DNA of 64,000 nucleotides, taken from assembly GCF_002754375.1 (NCBI RefSeq), contig NZ_PEFF01000001.1:4729501-4793500 (forward strand). The letters run 5' to 3'. Made by a program: the position numbers and the translations under genes. Each line of letters starts with the position of its first letter. The first letter of the stretch is position 1. Origin of the DNA: Variovorax sp. 54 (GTDB lineage Bacteria > Pseudomonadota > Gammaproteobacteria > Burkholderiales > Burkholderiaceae_C). Below the pieces are notes generated by a model. The model was not told the DNA's origin, did not search any database, and worked only from the letters and a program-made list of their open reading frames with translations. Positions 56,731 to 64,000 of the stretch are shown here, piece after piece.

Positions 56731-57405
56731 ATGACCACTTCCTTGCCGCCCGCGCCTCCGGAGTCCGCGCTGCCCGATGGGGCGGCCGAGGCGCCGCGCC
56801 CGGGTGAGGTCGACTTCCAGCTGGTTCAGCGCACCGTTGCGGGCGACCAGAAGGCGTTCGAGCTGTTGGTCATCAAGTACCAGCGCCGCATCGAACGCCT
56901 GATCGGGCGCATGGTGCGCGATGTCGATCTGGTCGAGGACATCGCCCAGGAAACCTTCATTCGCGCCTACCGCGCGCTGCACCAGTTCCGCGGCGAGGCG
57001 CAGTTCTACACCTGGCTGTACCGGATCGCGGTGAACACCGCCAAGAAGGCGCTGGTGGACATGAAGCGCGATCCGACCGTCTCCGAAAGCGCACTGCGTT
57101 CGTCCTCGGACGACGAAGATGAAACTTACCGCCCTGGAAACGAACCAACCACCGATGAAACCCCCGAATCGGTCATGGCGGCGAACGAAATCGCCAGTGC
57201 CGTCGAGGCTGCCATGGAAGCGCTCCCTACCGAGTTGCGCCAGGCGGTCACGCTGCGCGAGATCGACGGGATGAGTTACGAAGAGATTGCCGAGGTCATG
57301 GATTGTCCGATCGGCACGGTGCGTTCGCGTATTTTCCGGGCGCGCGAGGCCATTTCGGCCAGGGTCAAGCCGCTGCTGGACAACCAGTCCGGCAAGCGTT
57401 GGTAG
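56731..57405 (+). CDS. rpoE: RNA polymerase sigma factor RpoE/AlgU
   Basis: 224 residues. Region 2 (about 40-105: DQKAFELLVIKYQRRIERL, DLVEDIAQETFIRAYRALHQFRG) and region 4 (about 165-215: LPTELRQAVTLREIDGMSYEEIAEVMDCPIGTVRSR in parts). Acidic linker DDEDETYRPG. Followed by its anti-sigma factor genes in the mucA-mucB-mucD order. Envelope-stress response. Confidence 0.96.
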   Translation: MTTSLPPAPPESALPDGAAEAPRPGEVDFQLVQRTVAGDQKAFELLVIKYQRRIERLIGRMVRDVDLVEDIAQETFIRAYRALHQFRGEAQFYTWLYRIAVNTAKKALVDMKRDPTVSESALRSSSDDEDETYRPGNEPTTDETPESVMAANEIASAVEAAMEALPTELRQAVTLREIDGMSYEEIAEVMDCPIGTVRSRIFRAREAISARVKPLLDNQSGKRW

Positions 57406-57422
57406 ATCAGCAGGTGAATGAC

Positions 57423-58097
57423 ATGAATCAGACGATGACGGTTCGGGAACAGGTGTCCGCACTCGCGGACGGCCATTTGCAGGGCGAAGCGTTCGCGCGT
57501 GCGATCGAATCCGTCTGCGCTGAAGACGATTCGCGCGACGCCTGGCACGCGTACCACGTGGTGGGCGATGTGCTGCGCTCGTCGGCGCATTCGCGCTGCA
57601 GCGACACGTCGGCCTTCCTGGCGCGCTTCCAGCAGCGGCTCGCGCAAGAGCCAGTCGTGATCGCTCCGCCCGCGGCCGTGGCGCCGCTCGCCGCCGTGCC
57701 GGCCGCGATGCCCGAGCGGCAACGCGCCGAGGCGGCCAACGAGCCGGTGTTCCGATGGAAGCTGGTGGCTGGCGCCGCGTCGTTGATGGCCGTGGCGGCC
57801 ATCAGCTGGACGCTGGTCGGCAACGGTGCCGCGGTGCCGAGCGGCGGTGCCCAATTGGCAGCGACGCAGCAACCCGTGGCGAACTCGGTTCTGGCGGCAG
57901 CAGCCGGTGGCAGCGCGTTGCCCGGCAACGGCGTCCTGACGCCCACCCGCGTGCTGGTCGGCAATGGCAACCCGCAGGTCATGCTGCGCGATCCGCGCCT
58001 TGACCAGCTGCTCGAAGCCCACCAGCAGGCCGGTGGTGCATCGCAAATGCCGTCCGGTTTCCTGCGCAACGCCACCTTCGAGGGCCCCACGCGCTGA
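57423..58097 (+). CDS. mucA: Anti-sigma factor RseA/MucA family
   Basis: 224 residues from the ATG at 57423. N-terminal sigma-binding domain (EQVSALADGHLQGEAF, about 8-75), one membrane segment (about 114-135: WKLVAGAASLMAVAAISWTLVG), then a periplasmic tail of about 90 residues rich in Ala, Gly, Gln. It should hold RpoE inactive until cleaved by site-1 and site-2 proteases. Confidence 0.92.
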   Translation: MNQTMTVREQVSALADGHLQGEAFARAIESVCAEDDSRDAWHAYHVVGDVLRSSAHSRCSDTSAFLARFQQRLAQEPVVIAPPAAVAPLAAVPAAMPERQRAEAANEPVFRWKLVAGAASLMAVAAISWTLVGNGAAVPSGGAQLAATQQPVANSVLAAAAGGSALPGNGVLTPTRVLVGNGNPQVMLRDPRLDQLLEAHQQAGGASQMPSGFLRNATFEGPTR

Positions 58098-58120
58098 ATG
58101 CGCGCCCGTCGCCGCCTGCA

Positions 58121-59200
58121 ATGACCGTTCACATGCCGATTTCCGCACGCACCTTCGTGCTCGTGTTCGCCGTTCTCTGCCTGGGGCAGATGGCCGCCGC
58201 GCAGACCCGCTACGGGCCGGCCAACACGAAGAGCGTGCCCTCGGCGCAGAACGACGAGCCGCCGGCCATGGGTGTGACCGAGTGGCTGCAGCGCATGCAC
58301 GCGGGCGCACGGCAGCGCAGCTACGTGGGCACCTTCGTGGTGTCGGCCCCGGGCGGTGACCTGTCGAGCGCGCGCATCTGGCATGTGCGCGACGGCGATC
58401 ACCAGCTGGAGCGCATCGAAGCGCTCTCGGGTCCACCGCGCTCGACCTTCCGGCGCAACCGCAATGTGATGACCTTCCTGCCCGAGGCGAAGGTCGTGAA
58501 GGTCGAGAAGCGCGAGAACCTCGACCTCTTCCCCAATCTGCCCGACAAGCCCGACTCGTCGGTGGGCGACTACTACGACGTGCGCGCCATTGGCAAGGAC
58601 CGCGTCGCGGGCTTCGATGCCGACGTGGTGCAGCTGGTGCCGCGCGACGGGCTGCGCTTCGGCTACCGCATCTGGAGCGAACGACGCTCCGGCCTCGTGG
58701 TGAAACTTCAGACCGTCGACAGCGACACGCGCGTGGTCGAGCAGTCGGCGTTTTCCGAACTGCAGCTCGACGCGCCCGTGAAGGCGCAGGCGCTGGTGCA
58801 GATGATGGCCAACACCAACGGCTACCGCATCGAGAAGCTCGAACTCGAGCGCAGCACTGCGCAGGACGAAGGCTGGATGCTGCGCACGCCCGTGGCCGGA
58901 TTCAAGCCCCGAAGCTTCTTCCGACGGCCCGCGCTGCCCAGCAGCGACGGCAAGCCGCCCAAGCCCGAGGCGACCACCGTCCAGTGGACCTTCTCCGACG
59001 GCCTCGCGACGGTCTCGCTCTTCATCGAACGCTACGACCCCACGCGCACGCCGGGCGACGGCGTGCTGACCATCGGTGCCACCAATGCGATCCGCAGGCG
59101 ACTGCCCGCACCGGCCAGCGACTGGTGGCTGACCGCGGTCGGCGAGGTGCCGCAGCAGACGCTCAATGCCTTTGCCCAGAGCCTTGCGCGCACGCGCTGA
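58121..59200 (+). CDS. mucB: Periplasmic regulator RseB/MucB family
   Basis: 359 residues. Signal peptide about 1-27 (ending MAAAQ). LolA-like domain with YVGTFVVSAPGGDLSSARIWH and a C-terminal domain with PVAGFKPRSFFRRP and WTFSDGLATVSLFIERYD. Binds MucA and senses mislocalised lipids or LPS in other species. 23 bp after mucA. Confidence 0.93.
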   Translation: MTVHMPISARTFVLVFAVLCLGQMAAAQTRYGPANTKSVPSAQNDEPPAMGVTEWLQRMHAGARQRSYVGTFVVSAPGGDLSSARIWHVRDGDHQLERIEALSGPPRSTFRRNRNVMTFLPEAKVVKVEKRENLDLFPNLPDKPDSSVGDYYDVRAIGKDRVAGFDADVVQLVPRDGLRFGYRIWSERRSGLVVKLQTVDSDTRVVEQSAFSELQLDAPVKAQALVQMMANTNGYRIEKLELERSTAQDEGWMLRTPVAGFKPRSFFRRPALPSSDGKPPKPEATTVQWTFSDGLATVSLFIERYDPTRTPGDGVLTIGATNAIRRRLPAPASDWWLTAVGEVPQQTLNAFAQSLARTR

Positions 59201-59308
59201 CGGGCGATGGGCTGACGCCATGCAGGCGCCCATGCTGAACCAAGCCGACGCTGACTACTCATAGCCTCTGTCGTTATTTGCAGCTCTGTTCTTTTTGAAA
59301 GACAACCG

Positions 59309-60787
59309 ATGATGTTCAAAGTCGAGGGACACAAGCTTCGTTCCGGTCTGCTGGCCTGTGCGCTGGCGCTGACGGCCGGTGCCACTTTCCTGCCGGTCGA
59401 GTCGGTGCATGCGCAAACGCGCACGCTGCCCGACTTCACCGACCTGGTCGACCAGGTCGGTCCGTCGGTGGTCAACATCCGCACGGTCGAGAAGGTCGCG
59501 CAACGCGGCGGCGGCAATGGCGAGATGGACGAGGAGATGCAGGAGTTCTTCCGCCGCTTCTTCGGCCAGCCGGCGCCGGGCACCCCGCGCCAGGGACCGC
59601 GCCCGAACCGTCCGCAGCAGGAAGAAGAGCGCCCGCGCGGCGTAGGCTCGGGCTTCATCCTGACGGGCGACGGCTACGTCATGACCAACGCGCACGTGGT
59701 GGAAGACGCCTCCGAGGTGCTCGTCACGCTGCCCGACAAGCGTGAGTTCAAGGCCAAGATCATCGGTGCCGACAAGCGCACCGACGTGGCCGTGGTCAAG
59801 ATCGAAGCCACGGGCCTGCCCGCGGTGAAGGTGGGCGACATCTCCAAGCTGCGCGTCGGCGAATGGGTCATGGCGATCGGCTCGCCCTTCGGCCTCGAGA
59901 ACACCGTCACGGCCGGCATCGTGAGCGCCAAGCAGCGCGACACGGGCGAGTACCTGCCCTTCATCCAGACCGACGTGGCCATCAACCCCGGCAACTCGGG
60001 CGGCCCGCTGATCAACATGCGCGGCGAAGTGGTGGGGATCAACAGCCAGATCTATTCGCGCTCGGGCGGCTTCATGGGCATCTCGTTCTCGATTCCGATC
60101 GACGAAGCCATCCGCGTGAGCGAGCAGCTGCGCACCTCGGGGCGCGTCTCGCGCGGCCGCATCGGCGTGCAGATCGACCAGGTCACCAAGGACGTGGCCG
60201 AAGCCATCGGCCTGAGCAAGGCGCAGGGTGCGCTGGTGCGCGGCGTCGAAGCCGGTTCGCCGGGCGAGAAGGCCGGCGTGGAGCCGGGCGACGTCATCAC
60301 CAAGTTCGACGGCAAGGCGATCGAGAAGCCGAGTGACTTGCCGCGCCTCGTGGGCAACACCAAGCCGGGCACCAAGAGCACGCTCACCGTGTTCCGTCGC
60401 GGCAGCGCGCGCGACCTCAGCGTGACCATCGCCGAGATCGAGCCCGACAAGCCGGCCAAGCGCGCGAGCGATCGTGACGAGCCGGCCGCGAAGCCGTCGG
60501 CTTCCGCAGCCTTGAAGTCACTGGGCCTCGGGGTCAGCGATCTCACCGACGCGCAGAAGAAAGAACTCAAGCTCAAGGGCGGTGTGAAGGTCGATGCCGC
60601 CAACGATGCGGCCGCGCGGGCCGGTCTGCGCGAGGGCGACATCATCATGGCCGTGGGCAATCTCGAGGTGGCGAATGCCCGCGAATTCGAGGCGGCGGTC
60701 GCCAAGGCGGACAAGGGCAAGCCGCTGAGCGTGCTCTATCGCCGGGGTGACTGGGCGCAGTACGCCCTGATCCGACCCGCACGCTGA
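59309..60787 (+). CDS. mucD: Periplasmic serine protease MucD (DegP/DegQ family)
   Basis: 492 residues. Signal peptide about 1-31 (ending VHAQ). Trypsin-like domain with triad H129 (TNAHVV), D159 (RTDVAVVKI) and S230 (GNSGGPL). Two PDZ domains, about 285-375 and 400-485. Degrades misfolded envelope proteins and damps the RpoE response. There are 108 bp between mucB and mucD, so a separate promoter is possible. Confidence 0.96.
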   Translation: MMFKVEGHKLRSGLLACALALTAGATFLPVESVHAQTRTLPDFTDLVDQVGPSVVNIRTVEKVAQRGGGNGEMDEEMQEFFRRFFGQPAPGTPRQGPRPNRPQQEEERPRGVGSGFILTGDGYVMTNAHVVEDASEVLVTLPDKREFKAKIIGADKRTDVAVVKIEATGLPAVKVGDISKLRVGEWVMAIGSPFGLENTVTAGIVSAKQRDTGEYLPFIQTDVAINPGNSGGPLINMRGEVVGINSQIYSRSGGFMGISFSIPIDEAIRVSEQLRTSGRVSRGRIGVQIDQVTKDVAEAIGLSKAQGALVRGVEAGSPGEKAGVEPGDVITKFDGKAIEKPSDLPRLVGNTKPGTKSTLTVFRRGSARDLSVTIAEIEPDKPAKRASDRDEPAAKPSASAALKSLGLGVSDLTDAQKKELKLKGGVKVDAANDAAARAGLREGDIIMAVGNLEVANAREFEAAVAKADKGKPLSVLYRRGDWAQYALIRPAR

Positions 60788-60805
60788 TACGGCGCCGGCG
60801 TCAAG

Positions 60806-60842
60806 TGGCCCCACCCGGCAGTCGGGTTTGGGGCCATTTTTT
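60806..60842 (+). terminator. Terminator of the rpoE-mucABD operon
   Basis: Outer stem TGGCCCCA/TGGGGCCA (60806-60813 with 60829-60836) with an inner CCCG/CGGG stem, followed by six T. It starts 18 bp after the mucD stop. Confidence 0.9.
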
Positions 60843-61087
60843 CGAGGTGTTTACGACGCTTCGGCGCCGGCCTCTAAAAAAATCCGGGGCCTCGAAAACG
60901 CCAAGATTTGTTTGCAATCACTAACTTATAAAAGGCCTAAGGACGAATTTCGGTAGAATAGACAGCTTCTGGCGGCCAGTCAGCGCATAAAGAGGGCGAT
61001 GGCCTTCACGATGCGAGATGTCAGACAGCCGTCCACCGGTGCTCCACAGATCGCCCACAAGTTGTTCAGTGAGTGCTCCACCTATCT

Positions 61088-61096
61088 TGTGGATAA
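61088..61096 (-). promoter_or_regulatory. Perfect DnaA box (single)
   Basis: TGTGGATAA is the exact complement of TTATCCACA. No second box close by and no dnaA or dnaN gene, so not an origin. It could be a DnaA-controlled site or chance. Confidence 0.35.
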
Positions 61097-61223
61097 CCTG
61101 TTTGTATCTTTGATGTTGTGGACCTGCAACGAGCCCTTTGGACCCTGTTCCCGGATGTACGTGCTTCCCTTTTTGCCTACAATGAAGTTCCAACTACTGC
61201 AGTTGCCATTGCTTGTTGGTTCA

Positions 61224-61254
61224 GGGCGCGTCTCCAGAAGACGCGCCCTTTTTT
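61224..61254 (+). terminator. Strong terminator 55 bp before lepA
   Basis: Ten-bp stem GGGCGCGTCT/AGACGCGCCC (61224-61233 with 61239-61248), 5-nt loop CCAGA, six T. It would stop any RNA from the preceding stretch. If no promoter lies in the last 55 bp, lepA depends on read-through. Confidence 0.93.
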
Positions 61255-61309
61255 CTTGGCCCCGCCCCTCGGCGCCCGAGCCAATTCAAGTACTTAAGCG
61301 TTCCCGTTG

Positions 61310-63121
<1,812 letters not shown>

Positions 63122-63132
63122 TCACCACGAAC

Positions 63133-64000
63133 ATGGCATACCTCACCACCCTGGTTCTCGCGGCGTTCGCCAGCTACGTCGGCGCCTGGTATTTCGGCGC
63201 GCTCGAAGGCAACTTCGCGCTGCTGCTGTTCGTGGCCACGGTGGTCACCGGGGTCTACTGGCTGGCCGAGCGCTTCTACTTCCTGCCGAAGCGCGAACGT
63301 GCCGCCGCCGCACTCGACAGCGCCATCGCCGAGCGCAACACGCGGCTGGCAGGGCAGGGCATCACCCAGGTCGACACCACCGACGCCAAGGCCAGCGAGC
63401 GCCTGCTGATGCAGCCCTGGTGGCTCGACTGGACCGCGGGCCTGTTCCCCGTGATCCTGGTGGTGTTCCTGCTGCGCTCGTTCCTGTACGAGCCCTTCAA
63501 GATTCCCTCGGGCTCGATGATGCCCACGCTGCTGACCGGCGACCTGATCCTGGTCAACAAGTTCACCTACGGCCTTCGCTTGCCGGTCATCAACACCAAG
63601 CTCACCGACGGCACGCCGCTGGCGCGCGGCGACGTGGTGGTGTTCCGCTACCCGCCCAAGCCCAGCATGGACTACATCAAGCGCGTGGTCGGCATTCCGG
63701 GCGACGAAGTGGCCTACCTGAACAAGAAGCTCACGATCAACGGCCAGCCGGTGGGCAAGGCCCCGATCGCCGACTACCTCGATGGCGAGTCGATGCGCAT
63801 CCTGAAGCAGTTCAACGAAGACCTCGGCGGCAAGCAGCACAAGATCCTCAACGACGAGAACGCCCCCGCCTTCGTGCCGGGCGCCAGCGACTTCCCGTTC
63901 CGCGAGAACTGCCGCTACTCGGTTGAAGGCGTGGTGTGCAAGGTGCCCGAAGGCAACTACTTCATGATGGGCGACAACCGCGATAATTCGGCCGATTCCC
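63133..64000 (+). CDS. lepB: Signal peptidase I (cut by window end)
   Basis: Partial: the first 289 codons, open at the window edge. Two membrane segments (about 4-24 region plus 28-45, and 98-115), nucleophile S128 in IPSGSMMPTL, general-base K183 in DYIKRVVGIPGDE, and box E GDNRDNSADS at the end. Cleaves signal peptides of exported proteins; the active site faces the periplasm. 11 bp after lepA. Confidence 0.97.
   Translation, partial: MAYLTTLVLAAFASYVGAWYFGALEGNFALLLFVATVVTGVYWLAERFYFLPKRERAAAALDSAIAERNTRLAGQGITQVDTTDAKASERLLMQPWWLDWTAGLFPVILVVFLLRSFLYEPFKIPSGSMMPTLLTGDLILVNKFTYGLRLPVINTKLTDGTPLARGDVVVFRYPPKPSMDYIKRVVGIPGDEVAYLNKKLTINGQPVGKAPIADYLDGESMRILKQFNEDLGGKQHKILNDENAPAFVPGASDFPFRENCRYSVEGVVCKVPEGNYFMMGDNRDNSADS

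Larger units (their letters stand above)
60843..61309 (+). other. AT-richer non-coding stretch between mucD and lepA; candidate RNA or lepA leader
   Basis: 467 bp, about 50% GC in its middle, with no credible gene on either strand. It has a TAGAAT -10-like box (60954-60959), a direct repeat GTGCTCCAC (61039-61047 and 61073-61081), a 7-bp stem CCACAAG/CTTGTGG (61055-61061 with 61086-61092), five GGA triplets, a perfect DnaA box (61088-61096) and a strong terminator at 61224-61254. It could be an independent small RNA or a long lepA leader ending in an attenuator. Confidence 0.45.

Noticed and set aside
61088..61096. DnaA box as sign of a replication origin
   Set aside because: Only one box, no dnaA, dnaN, gyrB or AT-rich unwinding element nearby.

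Overview
The window is about 68-70% GC, dense with genes in long same-strand runs joined by 1-8 nt overlaps, and carries a typical Burkholderiales core: rne/rluC back to back, yceD-rpmF-plsX-fabHDG-acpP-fabF, rpoE-mucA-mucB-mucD, then lepA-lepB. Gene content, ESPR-type adhesin signal, REP-like element and style point to Comamonadaceae, most likely Variovorax or a close relative (inference from gene content, not from a search). No tRNA, rRNA, insertion sequence, prophage or CRISPR array was found.

Layout. 1-2.8 kb: the tail of a sensor kinase, its FixJ/NarL response regulator, and an MHS-type organic acid/proton symporter that the pair probably controls through an 18-nt palindrome. 2.8-9 kb: rhomboid protease, argH, and the divergent algZ-algR pair with an overlapping AI-2E-family transporter. 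9-30 kb: an accessory block with an acyltransferase-like membrane protein plus OprD porin behind a 13-bp-arm palindrome, an HxlR regulator/nitrilase-family hydrolase pair sharing a 12-bp-arm inverted repeat, a GNAT/LysR pair, a 1253-residue trimeric autotransporter adhesin translationally coupled to an OmpR-like regulator lacking its phosphorylation site, an MFS exporter, and an 8.2 kb cyclic beta-1,2-glucan synthase gene preceded by a small membrane protein gene. 30-37.4 kb: ppc divergent from hemC-hemD-hemX-hemY. 37.4-40 kb: DHA2 exporter divergent from a LysR regulator. 40-50 kb: rne, rluC, HAD phosphatase, Rieske protein, S49 peptidase, and the opposite-strand operon maf - tetrapyrrole-methylase-family methyltransferase - MFS. 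49.7-56.2 kb: the L32/phospholipid/fatty-acid cluster. 56.2-60.8 kb: the envelope-stress sigma factor module. 60.8-64 kb: an AT-richer non-coding stretch flanked by two terminators, then lepA and lepB, the latter cut by the window end.

How it fits together. Many genes concern the envelope and surface: AlgZR and AlgU/MucABD homologues (regulation), glucan synthase (periplasmic osmolyte), adhesin, porin, rhomboid, SppA-like peptidase, MucD protease, LepB. In Pseudomonas aeruginosa argH/algZ-algR-hemC-hemD-hemX-hemY are contiguous in exactly these orientations; here about 25 kb sits between algR and hemC, and it holds the adhesin, glucan synthase and most small regulator/effector pairs. The best leads for something new are that block, the adhesin with its coupled phosphorylation-independent regulator, the non-coding unit before lepA, and a terminator-like hairpin that ends at the plsX start codon.
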